64,000 bases of DNA from Bifidobacterium goeldii (GCF_003951095.1 NZ_QXGL01000001.1:186001-250000); one strand, 5' to 3'. Positions 18,613 through 28,455 are shown, counted from the stretch's first letter. Numbers and translations: made by a program. Notes: a model not told the origin generated them from the sequence alone.

Positions 18613-18708
18613 CACATGAGGTCTGGACAGCATCGCAGCGTGTGTTTTGCAATACATCGTCGTTCGTGCTCGAACAGTGCCTAGCAGTGTTCGAATGCAG
18701 CTGATCTG

Positions 18709-19497
18709 TTACGCAATTGCAGTCAGCATACCGCGATCCATACGATAGGTGCGATCAACATATTCGAGCGCGTCAGGATCGTGGGTGACCATGAGTACTG
18801 CTGTTCCTGCATCGGCGGCAGCTCGCAGCAGTTGCATGACGATCACAGTGCTTTCTGCATCGAGATCACCAGTTGGCTCGTCGGCAATCAGCAGCTTTGG
18901 GTGGTTCATCAGCGCGCGGGCGATGGAGACGCGTCGCATTTCTCCGCCAGAGAGTTCTTTTGGATAGCTATCAGCGAGATCAGCTATACCCAATTGATCC
19001 AACAAGGTTTGTGCACGATGTTGGAGACCGTCAGCTGTTGTATCAGCCGCATGCGTGTCCTGTGCGCAATGGTCAAACAATGTCGCCGGCAGTATGACGT
19101 TATCGATCACCGTTAGGTTAGCCAGCAACGTTTGGCTTTGCGTAATACATCCAATGGTCTGATTGCGCAGTAGCGAAATATCCCGATCGCTCAGCTCGGC
19201 TACATTGTGTCCATCCACTCGCACGTAACCGGATGATGGGCGTACCAGTCCTGCAATCATGTTGATAAGCGTGCTTTTGCCATTGCCGGAACGTCCAGTA
19301 ACAGCGACAAACTGGCCAGACACAATCGCAAGGTTTACATGGCTGACTGCGTCGAACGGTTTACCGCGTCGCATGAAGGTACGAGTCAAATCATGAAGTT
19401 CAACCAGCGGCGCGGATTGTGACGACGCGGACTGTGCTTGTGTTGCGCGCATATCTGCTTGACGCACTGCTTCAATGGTTGCCGTGGTATCAGTCAC
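18709..19497 (-). CDS. ABC transporter ATP-binding protein (MacB/LolD type)
   Basis: ATPase of 262 residues with Walker A GRSGNGKS, a Q-loop, the signature LSGGEMRR, Walker B LLIADEP and a switch histidine in MVTHD. It resembles LolD/MacB-type ATPases that partner FtsX-like permeases. I start at GTG 19497, one base after the permease stop and a few bases after GAGGGGGAG; an alternative GTG at 19512 lies before that site. It is the third gene of the DUF4418-permease-ATPase operon. Such systems usually act as mechanotransmitters or lipid/peptide exporters rather than nutrient importers. Substrate unknown. Confidence 0.9.
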   Translation of the reverse strand: MTDTTATIEAVRQADMRATQAQSASSQSAPLVELHDLTRTFMRRGKPFDAVSHVNLAIVSGQFVAVTGRSGNGKSTLINMIAGLVRPSSGYVRVDGHNVAELSDRDISLLRNQTIGCITQSQTLLANLTVIDNVILPATLFDHCAQDTHAADTTADGLQHRAQTLLDQLGIADLADSYPKELSGGEMRRVSIARALMNHPKLLIADEPTGDLDAESTVIVMQLLRAAADAGTAVLMVTHDPDALEYVDRTYRMDRGMLTAIA

Positions 19498-19498
19498 G

Positions 19499-20725
19499 TC
19501 ACTCCCCCTCACGAAGAACTAGATATGCTTCTGGCCGTCCAACACGTACAAGCACAATTACTGAACCAACAATGGCAATTACCACCGCGCAGAGTACGGT
19601 GAGTATCATGATGCCGAATACTGCCGGAAGAGATGCTTGCAGGTATGGCAATTGGAGTTGACGACTAATCAGCGTGCTAAACGGGAAAATTGCGAGTGAA
19701 GCAATGCTAACTCCAAGAACTCCACCAATGAGCCCGATACTTGCAGATTCGCGCAGCAGAATACTCGCCAACATGCCACGCGTAGCGCCAAGAATACGCA
19801 ATGAGGCGAATTCGCGTTTGCGCTCATTAACAGATGAAGCGAACACTGCTAGCAGTACGATCACGCCCATAATCCAGATTGCAGCAACAAACACCGCAAG
19901 ATAGGTGACCAGTGCATTCAGCGCGGTTTTCGTAGTGGCAGTAATACCGCCCGGATATACGTAGCCGAGTTGAGTAAACGACGGGTCAAGATCTTTGATC
20001 CGTTCAGCTACAGTTTGTGCATCATAGCCTTCTGCCACTTTGATGAGCACTGTAGAAATGGCCTTATGCGCATACTCTTCAGGCATAATGCGCTGCGATA
20101 CTGCGGCAGAAGCAGCTACCATTTCAGGCACTGTATTGAGGTTAATGAACACAGAGTTGTCAAGATTGGTACCGGTGGCAGCTAATTGCGCCACAATAGA
20201 CCATCGTCGACCGTACAGTTCTACGGTGCCATCTGTCGAAACATTAACGTTCGCGCCGGCGATCATCTGGCCGTCTTCTAGTGTGCCGTCAAACTGGGAA
20301 GCTACCCATGGTTCGATAACAAAATCGGTGGCTGGATCGTACCCTATAATCTGGAGTTTTTCTGCGCAACATTCTGCAGCGAGCGAGGCAATATACGTTT
20401 GTTCACTGGCTTGCGCAATACCGTCAGCTTGCTTGACTTTGGCGACAATGTCTTTTGTAAAGTAGAACGTGCTGGGATTGCCGTCGGTGAGTAGCGCTTC
20501 CGCTTTTTGCGCAGTGTTTTGCGGCACGACCATCAGATCTGCTCCAAGTCGGCGCTCCATGCTGGTCATGCCAGTGTTGAGATTCATGGTGAACATGGTG
20601 CCGCCGAAGAATGCTAGCGCCAGAATGGTGACTACTGCGAGTAACGCCCCCGTGCGCACGGGGCGTCCAGCAAGGTTGCGGGAAGCTAGTGTTCGCAGCG
20701 TGTTGTTGCGCACTGTGTTGGCCAT
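19499..20725 (-). CDS. FtsX-like ABC transporter permease
   Basis: Permease of 408 residues with the MacB/FtsX layout: a first helix at ~25-45, a large extracytoplasmic domain of ~200 residues and three C-terminal helices (from ~270). The VNERKREFASLRILGATRG segment before the second helix is the usual coupling stretch. The external domain contains a vicinal cysteine pair (SLAAECCAEKLQ), notable beside the Cys/His-rich DUF4418 protein. The ATG at 20725 has only a weak ribosome site, but it follows the DUF4418 stop by 6 bp, so coupling is likely. Confidence 0.9.
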   Translation of the reverse strand: MANTVRNNTLRTLASRNLAGRPVRTGALLAVVTILALAFFGGTMFTMNLNTGMTSMERRLGADLMVVPQNTAQKAEALLTDGNPSTFYFTKDIVAKVKQADGIAQASEQTYIASLAAECCAEKLQIIGYDPATDFVIEPWVASQFDGTLEDGQMIAGANVNVSTDGTVELYGRRWSIVAQLAATGTNLDNSVFINLNTVPEMVAASAAVSQRIMPEEYAHKAISTVLIKVAEGYDAQTVAERIKDLDPSFTQLGYVYPGGITATTKTALNALVTYLAVFVAAIWIMGVIVLLAVFASSVNERKREFASLRILGATRGMLASILLRESASIGLIGGVLGVSIASLAIFPFSTLISRQLQLPYLQASLPAVFGIMILTVLCAVVIAIVGSVIVLVRVGRPEAYLVLREGE

Positions 20726-20731
20726 AATGTC

Positions 20732-21133
20732 TCACGCTCGCTTGCTGGAACGAGTGTCGAAGACGATAGACAGAACTGCAAAGACAACAACGAGCACGCC
20801 AAGGACGATGAGGGTAGGAAGCATCACCGCGCGGCAATGCATCATAGCTCCCTTGCAAATGCCAATGAGCACGGTAGGAATAGCAAACAAGAGCACCGTA
20901 TTAGCTATTGCGGCGATGTTTAAGCCGATGCGTACTTTCGGGTCGACAATAAGTGCCACGAGGCCAAGGACGAGAATGACTGCACCAATACCGGTGGCAG
21001 CTTGTTGCGAGTAGTGGCAGGCTGGCATCATGCCGTCATGCGCGCCGCACGCGTGAGCGAATGTTTGCGGCGCGATGACGAGTAGCGCTCCGAACACGAT
21101 GTTGGGGATGGATGCGAACAGCTTGTTCTTCAT
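20732..21133 (-). CDS. DUF4418 family membrane protein
   Basis: Product of 133 residues with about four hydrophobic helices, matching the DUF4418 family. Cysteines and histidines cluster outside the helices: HACGAHDGMMPACHYS near the N-terminus and CKGAMMHC in the middle, which would suit a metal or redox site. The ATG at 21133 follows AGAGAAGAAG. It leads the operon with the FtsX-like permease and its ATPase. Its function is not established; a metal-related or redox-sensing export role is inference from the residues and the company it keeps. Confidence 0.83.
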   Translation of the reverse strand: MKNKLFASIPNIVFGALLVIAPQTFAHACGAHDGMMPACHYSQQAATGIGAVILVLGLVALIVDPKVRIGLNIAAIANTVLLFAIPTVLIGICKGAMMHCRAVMLPTLIVLGVLVVVFAVLSIVFDTRSSKRA

Positions 21134-21298
21134 GACTTCTTCTCTTTTCCTCAAGGCGTTCATGGTTGATACGCGTAACTTCTGTTGACAGTCGCGAGCC
21201 ATGACGGCACAACCTTTGCATTATGCGCATAGGCAAAAAAGAAAAACAAGTCTTGATTTTATTCGCGCTCTGTGTTACGCACCCCTCCGATATCGCCA

Positions 21299-21440
21299 CG
21301 AAGGCGCCTATTGAAAAGCTACCTAAAGCTTTTCAATAGCTGAGCCGTCAAACAGACAGTCCAGTGGACTGTCTGTAGGCGAGGTGAGCCGCACAGCGGC
21401 GAAGGCGCCTATTGAAAAGCTACCTAAAGCTTTTCAATAG
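21299..21440. repeat. 41-bp direct repeat duplicated around a palindrome (end of the helicase gene)
   Basis: Bases 21299-21339 and 21400-21440 are identical. Each copy contains an inverted repeat CTATTGAAAAGCT/AGCTTTTCAATAG. The right copy includes the last codons and stop of the helicase gene; the left copy is its duplicate outside the gene. Between them lies a 60-bp segment with a 25-base palindrome at 21352-21376 (12-base arms, 1-base centre). It resembles a small mobile or hairpin repeat inserted with duplication. Confidence 0.85.
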
Positions 21441-21444
21441 GCGC
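21405..21444 (-). terminator. Hairpin overlapping the stop codon of the helicase gene
   Basis: Arms 21405-21421 and 21428-21444 pair over 17 bp around the TAG stop at 21424-21426. The second copy at 21308-21339 offers a second, shorter stem downstream. They probably protect or end the mRNA; no T tract is seen. Confidence 0.6.
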
Positions 21445-24099
21445 AACCCGCAGCATCAACCGCTTCACGCCACTCGAACCGAAGTCAACGGTAAGCACTG
21501 ACTTCGGCCCCTTGTCTACAGTGTCGACCACGGTGCCGAGTCCATACTGGTCGTGTGTAACTTTGTCACCGACGTGGAAGTCGGCGATGTTCAAGCCATT
21601 GTCGCGCTTCAATGCAGCCGACGGCGATACGCCAAATCCTGCACTACTCGATGATTTGGGCGTAGTGCGGCGCGTCGTGACTTTGCCAGAACGTGACGAG
21701 GTCGAAGATCCCGATGATGAGCCATATCGCGATCTGTATGAAGCACTACCAGAACGCCCCGTGCGGGAAGCACCAGATCCGAATCGGCGTGATGATCCTG
21801 ACGAACCAGAACTATAGGATGAACCACCGTAAGAGCCATACGATGATCCAGATCCATAACTACTACGGGAGCCATACGAGCGCGAAGAACCATAGGATGA
21901 ACCGCCGAACGTGGTTGTATCAGAGTCATCCCAGCCGCCGAATTCATCATCAAAACTGTTGTTGGACCATCCACCGCGCATGCGTTCCATACCGGTTTCG
22001 CGGCGTTTCCAATCAATCAACGTGTCAGGAATTTCATCAAGGAACTGGCTGGGCATCATCTCATTAGCCTGCCCCCACTGGGCGCGCACGGCCGCGCGCG
22101 TCACGTAGAGCCGCCGCTTTGCACGCGTAATGCCCACGTAAGCGAGTCGACGCTCTTCAGAGAGTTCGCTCGCATCTTCCATGGCACGCGAATGCGGGAA
22201 CGTACCCTGTTCCATGCCGGTCAGGAACACTACAGGGTATTCGAGGCCCTTAGCAGTGTGCAAAGTCATCATGGTGACCTTGCCAGAATCCTCGTTCTCA
22301 CTTGGCAGTTGGTCGGAATCAGCAACGAGCGCAGTGGTTTCCAAGAAGCCTGCCAGTGTTGCATCAGGCGTGTTCTGTTCAAACTCAGCAGCTACCGACT
22401 GCAACTGGGATAGGTTTTCCACGCGTGACGCATCCTGCGGATCTTCAGAACACTGCAATTCCCCGAGCAAACCAGTACGCTGCAATACTTCAGCAACGAT
22501 TTCGGAAGGCTTAGCATCATGCTCAGCGGCAAAAGCAGACAGTTCTCGCATCAGATCACGGAATGCTGCGAGCTGCTTTGCAGTGCGCGTGGGCACACCT
22601 TCGATCTCGTCGAGATGATCAACACCATTCCAGAACGTGGTGCCACGCGCATCCGACCATGCCACAATAATCGATTCAGCACGCGGACCAAGTCCACGCT
22701 TCGGCACGTTCAAAATACGTCGCATGTTCACATTGTCAGCCGGATTCACAATGGCTTGCAGATAAGCGATCGCATCTTTAATTTCACGGCGCTCATAGAA
22801 CTTCGTGCCACCGACGAGCTGATATGGTAGCCCCGCGTTAATCAACGCTTCTTCAAGAGAGCGCGACTGTGCGTTAGCACGGTACATGATCGCGATATCC
22901 GAGTACGCGACTCCCTCTTCAACATGTATACGCGCAATCTCACCCGCAATCCATGCGGCTTCTTGCTGCGCATTATCAGCCGCATACCCAATAATCGGGT
23001 CACCCTTGCCAAGCGCAGTCCACAACTTCTTAGGCTTGCGCCCTTGATTGTTGGCAATCACCGCGTTCGCAGCATCAAGAATCGTTTGCGTAGAACGATA
23101 GTTCTGTTCAAGCATGATGGTTTTTGCACCAGGGAAATCACGCTCGAAGTCTTGAATATTGCGAATATCTGCGCCACGGAACGCATAAATCGACTGGTCA
23201 GAATCACCGACCACGGTAATCCAAGCTGGCTGCTGGCTCATTTGTACAGGCGCTGCCGGAGCTCCAGAAGCTGCAAGCGCGGACTGCCCCGCCGCATTGT
23301 GCTCGTCAACGCCAGCGAGTTCACGAACTAACACGTACTGCGCATGGTTCGTGTCCTGATACTCATCGACGAGAATATAACGGAACTTATGACGATAGTA
23401 GGCGGCAACATCAGGCTGCGTGCGCAACAGTTCAACCGTACGACCGATCAGATCGTCAAAGTCAACAGCATTAGCAGCAGCGAGACGATGCTGATATTCC
23501 GCGTACACAATCGAATACAGCACTTCAATATCACCGAAGTTGCCGATCTGATAACCGCGCTGCCCAGGCCGATAATCAGGCGCATACGTTTTCAGCTGGC
23601 TTTGCCAACTTTTCAGATTGTTTTTGTAATCAGAAATACGCGTGAGGATTGCACGCGGCGTATAACGCTTAACGTCAATATTGAGATCAGCAGCAATGAG
23701 CTTAACGAGACGCTCACAATCTGCAGTGTCGTAAATAGAAAATCCAGAGTTCAGGCCGATCGCTTTGCCGTCACGGCGCAGAATACGCACACAGGCGGAA
23801 TGGAAAGTTGACACCCACATGTGTTCTGCAACTGGTCCAATCAATGCCGATAGACGTTCACGCATTTCAGCTGCAGCTTTATTTGTGAACGTAATGGCAA
23901 GAATTTGGCTGGGCCATGCGCCGAACTGCGTAAGAATCCACGCAATACGGCGCGTCAGTACGCGCGTCTTACCAGAGCCAGCGCCAGCGCCAATAAGCAG
24001 CGCTTGACCACGATACTGCACAGCTTGTGCCTGCTGTGGATTAAGGTCACCAACGAGTTCGGTGGCGCTTCGAGCGATAAGATCCGGATCCTGCTGCAC
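21424..24099 (-). CDS. pcrA: UvrD/PcrA-type superfamily 1 DNA helicase
   Basis: 3'-5' DNA helicase for repair and rolling-circle replication. The 891-residue product has Walker A GAGAGSGKT (37-45), the FTNKAAAEMRERL motif Ia, YILVDEYQDTNHAQY (motif II), GDSDQSIYAFRGAD (III) and the VVFLTGMEQG to AYVGITRAKRRLY C-terminal motifs. Residues ~732-818 form a Ser/Gly/Tyr/Arg-rich low-complexity linker with SYGS-like repeats, followed by a C-terminal domain (HVGDKVTHDQYGLGTV) of the PcrA RNA-polymerase-binding Tudor type. I choose GTG 24099 with AAGGGGA five bases before it; a GTG five codons earlier lacks one. Its end lies in a duplicated repeat. Confidence 0.95.
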   Translation of the reverse strand: MQQDPDLIARSATELVGDLNPQQAQAVQYRGQALLIGAGAGSGKTRVLTRRIAWILTQFGAWPSQILAITFTNKAAAEMRERLSALIGPVAEHMWVSTFHSACVRILRRDGKAIGLNSGFSIYDTADCERLVKLIAADLNIDVKRYTPRAILTRISDYKNNLKSWQSQLKTYAPDYRPGQRGYQIGNFGDIEVLYSIVYAEYQHRLAAANAVDFDDLIGRTVELLRTQPDVAAYYRHKFRYILVDEYQDTNHAQYVLVRELAGVDEHNAAGQSALAASGAPAAPVQMSQQPAWITVVGDSDQSIYAFRGADIRNIQDFERDFPGAKTIMLEQNYRSTQTILDAANAVIANNQGRKPKKLWTALGKGDPIIGYAADNAQQEAAWIAGEIARIHVEEGVAYSDIAIMYRANAQSRSLEEALINAGLPYQLVGGTKFYERREIKDAIAYLQAIVNPADNVNMRRILNVPKRGLGPRAESIIVAWSDARGTTFWNGVDHLDEIEGVPTRTAKQLAAFRDLMRELSAFAAEHDAKPSEIVAEVLQRTGLLGELQCSEDPQDASRVENLSQLQSVAAEFEQNTPDATLAGFLETTALVADSDQLPSENEDSGKVTMMTLHTAKGLEYPVVFLTGMEQGTFPHSRAMEDASELSEERRLAYVGITRAKRRLYVTRAAVRAQWGQANEMMPSQFLDEIPDTLIDWKRRETGMERMRGGWSNNSFDDEFGGWDDSDTTTFGGSSYGSSRSYGSRSSYGSGSSYGSYGGSSYSSGSSGSSRRFGSGASRTGRSGSASYRSRYGSSSGSSTSSRSGKVTTRRTTPKSSSSAGFGVSPSAALKRDNGLNIADFHVGDKVTHDQYGLGTVVDTVDKGPKSVLTVDFGSSGVKRLMLRVAPIEKL

Positions 24100-24205
24100 G
24101 CTGTTCCCCTTCACATGTGATTGTCGTTTTGCGGCCTTACTTGTCTACCACAGGCGGCGGTCAGCATCGTAAGCACATACTGCTCAAATCACCAGTGGCG
24201 CATGG

Positions 24206-26182
24206 TTACGCGCCGTGATCAGCAATCCAATCAGCGAGCGCTTCTTTGATTGTTTGCGCGTACAATTCTTGTCCGCCTTCAATCGGGTGTATACCGTCTG
24301 TGCCGAGCAGTTGTGGCTGCGCGCTGATAGCAGCATTCCAATCTGCTACAGCACTATTGTTCGGATGCGTACTCGCATAGTCGAACGATACTTTGTTTGA
24401 CGATGAAATCCATGCACGGTCACCGTACGCGGTGACGAAAATGAAGACGTGGTCGTCTCCTGCTGCGTGAACGATGTCATCGAGTTGCGCAGCGTTGGAT
24501 TCTGAGTTGGTATTCAATGAAATAACAATGTATTTACGCAATTGCCCTTGTGCTTTGAGTGTGGCAATTACTTCAGGGCCTTTCAGTATGGAGCGTGACA
24601 CTTCCGCGTCTACTACAACGCCTGGCAATAGTTTGCTTAAGGCTGGCGATGCACTCACGGTTACGGAGTCGCCGATAATAGTTACGTTGGTGCCATCAAG
24701 ATGCTGCAATGCTTCTTGCTTCGCGCGCTCGCGTTTACGCGCTGCTTCTTGAACGCGACGTTGTGTTTCAGCGGCAGCTCGAGCAGCTTCAACATCATGT
24801 TCACGTTGGCTAGCCTCATGACTGAGCACGCTTTGATTGTGTTCAAGTGTCATTTGGATTCGAGATTTGTCTGGCGCATGCAGTGTGCCAACTACGAAGC
24901 CAAGTACTGACAAGAGCACAATAATGGCAGTGATGCTGGTATGGAGTCGCATCGCAATCGCAGGTTCACGTGTTGGCTGAATGACCATCGGTGTATTCAT
25001 TGGCGTGTGATATTGCGATGATGCGGTGCGCGCTGCCGCATTACCGGAGCGAATCGCCCGACGATGACGTAGCTTTGCTATCCATTGCGCGATAGGTTTT
25101 TCAAGCATCCACCATGACAGTGCGGTCATTGCGATACTGCCGATCATGGTCAACGTCCAGATCAACCACATGCCTGTTCCTCGCCATGCTGGCAACAGTA
25201 CTTGGAACAGTAAAAACAGTGGCCAATGCCACAAATACAGGCCGTACGAGTATTTGCCGAGTAATGCAAGCGGGCGCCACACGAACAGTGCGCTCATCCA
25301 TGAGCCTTTGGTAATGCTACCGGCAATAACAACAGCGGAAAGTACCGCAGCGGCAAACAATCCGCCACGAAATGCGGAAGCGTCCTGCCCAACGCGCGTC
25401 ATCAATACGATCAATGCCAATACAGCAGCCGTCGCCAGCCAGGACATCACCTCACTGCGCCATGCAATACCAGTGGGTGATTCAGCCGCATGAGCGGCCG
25501 TGGCACCATGCGTTTTCTGGCTGGAATGATGCACGCACATTGCTAATGCCAGGCCAATGAGTAGCCCAAAACAGTGGGTATCAGTACCGAAATACACTCG
25601 TGTCGGGTCGCTTCCTGGCACAAACAGCAATGCCATGCCTGCAGCTGAAACAACTGCCAAGCCAATAGTCACCAGTACTCGGAGTGCGAAGTAGCGTACG
25701 AGCTGCAACACTCGTACTAATAACGGCACAATGATGGTGAATTGCGCAAGTAACGCCACAAACCATAAGTGGCGTAGTAATTGCGGTGAAGTGGAGTCAA
25801 AGTAGCTACCGCCAGTGGCAATCTCATACCAGTTTGAAGCAAACACGGCTGATGCTGCACTCTTGCTGCCGATATGCACGAGTGTGTCATGGTCTGTAAG
25901 GAATCCAAAGCTCACTACAGATGCAATCATAAAGAGCATAGCTGGCCATAGGCGAGCCAAACGGCGCAAGTAAAACCAGCCGATTGCGATACGCCCATTG
26001 CGGTCAAGCTCATGCAGCACACTCAAGCCGAGCAGAAAACCAGAAACAGTGAAGAATACTTCTACGCCGATAAATCCGCCTGGTAACGATTGCTGTGCAA
26101 GGTGATACCAGATAATGCCGATCAGTGCGAACCCTTTAATGCCATCTATGCTCGCATAGCGCACATTTTGCCGCGTAACCAC
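24206..26182 (-). CDS. Acyltransferase 3 family (OafA/YrhL) membrane protein with SGNH-like C-terminal domain
   Basis: Integral-membrane O-acyltransferase of ~658 residues. The first ~390 residues hold about ten helices with the family markers: [17 protein letters not shown] at the N-terminus, [13 protein letters not shown] and a [15 protein letters not shown] segment. A coiled, Ala/Glu/Arg-rich linker follows, then an extracellular SGNH-like domain with [12 protein letters not shown] (the GDS block) and a final DGIHPIEGG block with Asp and His. Such proteins acetylate peptidoglycan or surface polysaccharides. I use GTG 26182 with GGAAGG upstream; a TTG at 26221 would add 13 residues without a site. 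Confidence 0.88.
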   Translation of the reverse strand: MVTRQNVRYASIDGIKGFALIGIIWYHLAQQSLPGGFIGVEVFFTVSGFLLGLSVLHELDRNGRIAIGWFYLRRLARLWPAMLFMIASVVSFGFLTDHDTLVHIGSKSAASAVFASNWYEIATGGSYFDSTSPQLLRHLWFVALLAQFTIIVPLLVRVLQLVRYFALRVLVTIGLAVVSAAGMALLFVPGSDPTRVYFGTDTHCFGLLIGLALAMCVHHSSQKTHGATAAHAAESPTGIAWRSEVMSWLATAAVLALIVLMTRVGQDASAFRGGLFAAAVLSAVVIAGSITKGSWMSALFVWRPLALLGKYSYGLYLWHWPLFLLFQVLLPAWRGTGMWLIWTLTMIGSIAMTALSWWMLEKPIAQWIAKLRHRRAIRSGNAAARTASSQYHTPMNTPMVIQPTREPAIAMRLHTSITAIIVLLSVLGFVVGTLHAPDKSRIQMTLEHNQSVLSHEASQREHDVEAARAAAETQRRVQEAARKRERAKQEALQHLDGTNVTIIGDSVTVSASPALSKLLPGVVVDAEVSRSILKGPEVIATLKAQGQLRKYIVISLNTNSESNAAQLDDIVHAAGDDHVFIFVTAYGDRAWISSSNKVSFDYASTHPNNSAVADWNAAISAQPQLLGTDGIHPIEGGQELYAQTIKEALADWIADHGA

Positions 26183-26261
26183 TTCTTTGCATGCCTTCCC
26201 ACTGCGTTGTATGCGAGGCAAGATTACCGAAGACGCGTGACTGTTTGCACGCTTGTGTCGT

Positions 26262-26271
26262 GTTACGTAAC
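26262..26271 (+). promoter_or_regulatory. Palindrome GTTACGTAAC upstream of xpt
   Basis: A perfect 10-bp palindrome 113 bp before the xpt start, in the 162-bp gap between the acyltransferase gene and xpt. It could be an operator for purine-salvage control, but length and lack of a second copy keep confidence low. Confidence 0.25.
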
Positions 26272-26383
26272 CAGCATGAATATGGCTTGCAGAGTGTCTC
26301 CATTACGTTGCTTGCTTCCCAGTCATCTGTGCCGCGTATGCTACATCCATAATCACTGTCAACCGCTTGAGCAAAGGGGTCTT

Positions 26384-26965
26384 ATGCAGGAACTCGAGGA
26401 ACGCATCCGCAAGGAAGGTACCGTTAAGGAAGGCAACGTACTTAAAGTAGACGCTTTTCTCAATCATCAGTGCGATGTAGCACTTTACGATGCGATGGGC
26501 AAGGCTTGGGCTGAGCATTTCGCCGGCAAGAACATCACGAAGATTCTCACGATTGAAGCATCTGGTATTGGTATGGCTTGCGTAGCTGCACGTCATTTTG
26601 GCAACGTGCCGGTGGTGTTTGCGAAGAAAGCGCAGTCTATCAATCTTGATGGCGACCAGTACGTGACTACTGTGTACTCGTTCACGAAGCAGCGTGAATT
26701 CCCAGTGATTGTGTCTCGTAAGTATCTTGGCCCCGAAGATCACGTGCTGCTCATTGATGATTTTTTGGCCAACGGTAAAGCACTGCGTGGCCTGATTGAT
26801 ATTTGTGAGCATGCCGGTGCCACTGTTGAAGGTATTGGCATCGCTGTAGAAAAGGGCTTCCAAGGCGGCGGCGATCAGCTGCGCGCAGACGGTTATGACG
26901 TTGATTCACTGGCGATTGTTGAATCGATGGATCCGAAGACCGGCGACATCGTGTTCCGCCACTAA
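26384..26965 (+). CDS. xpt: Xanthine phosphoribosyltransferase
   Basis: Salvages xanthine to XMP using PRPP, feeding GMP synthesis. The 193-residue product has the family length, the N-terminal [20 protein letters not shown] segment with conserved base-binding residues, [11 protein letters not shown] (the ExSGI loop) and the PRPP loop [13 protein letters not shown] at 121-133. The ATG at 26384 follows AAAGGGG; longer upstream frames have no homology. It forms a short operon with the xanthine permease 54 bp downstream, so uptake and conversion are coexpressed. guaA, also in this window, uses the XMP product. Confidence 0.95.
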   Translation: MQELEERIRKEGTVKEGNVLKVDAFLNHQCDVALYDAMGKAWAEHFAGKNITKILTIEASGIGMACVAARHFGNVPVVFAKKAQSINLDGDQYVTTVYSFTKQREFPVIVSRKYLGPEDHVLLIDDFLANGKALRGLIDICEHAGATVEGIGIAVEKGFQGGGDQLRADGYDVDSLAIVESMDPKTGDIVFRH

Positions 26966-27019
26966 GTCATAAAGCACTTACAACAACGAGAAAGAAGAGA
27001 AGAAGAGAGGATTACTGTT

Positions 27020-28366
27020 TTGTCGCAGAAGAAGCAATCTGAAGCTGTCTCTTTTGAGGCTTTGAGTAGCTTGGACGCGCCGATCTCATTTTGGAAAGGT
27101 ATTCCGTTCGGCTTGCAGCATGTGATGGCCATGTTCGTGGCGAATCTCGCTCCGATTTTCATTGTCGCCTCTGCTGCGAAGATGAATGCTGCACAATCCG
27201 CAGCGATCATTCAGGCAGGCCTTCTGGTTGCAGGCTTGGGTACTTGCCTGCAGTTGTACGGCGCGTGGCTGATTGGCTCTCGTCTGCCAATGGTTACCGG
27301 CATCTCGTTCACCTATGTTGCGGCGGCGTGTGCTATTGCTGCTGATAAAGGCTACGGTGCGGTTGTTGGCGCGGTGATTGTTGGTGGTTTGCTTGAACTT
27401 GTGCTGGGTTTGACAGCAAAGTACTGGCGTCGTTTTGTGCCGCCAATTGTCTCTGCGATTGTTGTGACGTCGATCGGTTTCTCACTGCTCAACGTGGGTG
27501 CAACAAGCTTCGGCGGCGGCTCAGGTGCGAAGGACTTCGGCAGCTGGCAGAATCTCACGCTCGGTCTGATTTCTCTTGTCGCCTGCCTTGCATTCCAGTT
27601 GCTGATGAAGGGTACTGCTAAGCAGCTGTCCGTGCTGTTTGGCCTTGTTGTAGGCTATGTGGTCGCCATCATTATGGGCAAGGTCGATTTCTCTGGCTTC
27701 CAAAACCTCTCGATCGTCTCCCTGCCGCAGTTCATGCCGTTCAAGCCTACGTTTGACTGGGGTTCGATTATTTCCCTCGGCCTGTTGTATGTCGTCTCCT
27801 CGGTCGAGGTGCTGGGTGACACGGCCGCGCTGACCAAGGTCGGCCTGAACCGACAGCCCACCGAACGCGAGACGGCGGGCGCAATCGCCGGTGATGGTCT
27901 GATCTCTTCCGTGTCCGGCCTGTTTGGTTGCCTGCCGCTGACCTCGTTCGCGCAGAACATCGGACTTGTGGCCATGACTAAGGTTGTTAATCGCAAGGTA
28001 ATCCTCTCCGGTGGCCTGATTCTGGTGGTGGCGAGCTTCGTGCCGGCTATCGCTGAAGTGTTCAATTCGCTGCCGCAAGCTGTGCTCGGCGGCTGCACGA
28101 TTATGATGTTTGGCAACATCATCCTCTCTGGCTTCCAGATGATCGCTGAAGCTGGCTTCTCGCAGCGCAACATCACGATCGCGGCGCTGTCGCTGACGAT
28201 CGGCATCGGCTTCACGCAGGTAAGCGACATCTTCAGCCAGTTCCCGGCCCTGTTCCAGCAGATCTTCGCTTCGAACTGTATTGCTGTTGCTTTCGTTGTT
28301 GCGGTTATTCTCAACGCTGTTTTGCCTAGCGAAGAGCATTTCCTCGCTGTTCGTAGCGAACAATAA
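27020..28366 (+). CDS. pbuX: Xanthine permease, NCS2 (nucleobase:cation symporter-2) family
   Basis: Membrane nucleobase transporter of 448 residues with 12-14 helices. The NCS2 marker is in helix 1 (GLQHVMAMFVANLAPI), and the motif region TAALTKVGLNRQPTERE with GLISSVSGLFGCLPLTSFAQN is the conserved substrate-binding part of bacterial xanthine carriers. I read the start as TTG 27020, eight bases after GAGAGGA. Its place directly after xpt points to xanthine as substrate; uric acid or uracil cannot be excluded from the sequence. A perfect terminator follows. Confidence 0.92.
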   Translation: MSQKKQSEAVSFEALSSLDAPISFWKGIPFGLQHVMAMFVANLAPIFIVASAAKMNAAQSAAIIQAGLLVAGLGTCLQLYGAWLIGSRLPMVTGISFTYVAAACAIAADKGYGAVVGAVIVGGLLELVLGLTAKYWRRFVPPIVSAIVVTSIGFSLLNVGATSFGGGSGAKDFGSWQNLTLGLISLVACLAFQLLMKGTAKQLSVLFGLVVGYVVAIIMGKVDFSGFQNLSIVSLPQFMPFKPTFDWGSIISLGLLYVVSSVEVLGDTAALTKVGLNRQPTERETAGAIAGDGLISSVSGLFGCLPLTSFAQNIGLVAMTKVVNRKVILSGGLILVVASFVPAIAEVFNSLPQAVLGGCTIMMFGNIILSGFQMIAEAGFSQRNITIAALSLTIGIGFTQVSDIFSQFPALFQQIFASNCIAVAFVVAVILNAVLPSEEHFLAVRSEQ

Positions 28367-28394
28367 CGAGCATACATTTGCCGTAGTAACTGCA

Positions 28395-28455
28395 GCGGCC
28401 TGTACAGAAGATTTATCATTATCAATGATCTTCTGTGCAGGCCGCATTATTGTTT
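28395..28455 (+). terminator. Intrinsic terminator after the xanthine permease gene
   Basis: Arms 28395-28412 and 28428-28445 pair with one mismatch and are followed by ATTATTGTTT. The tail also contains TATACT, a possible -10 for the next gene. Confidence 0.85.

Noticed and set aside
18429..18617. 62-codon frame in the rpsD leader
   Set aside because: No ribosome site; covers structured leader and ends inside rpsD.
26222..26383. Guanine riboswitch before xpt
   Set aside because: Only fragments such as ATATGG are present; the conserved loops and P1 stem cannot be assembled.
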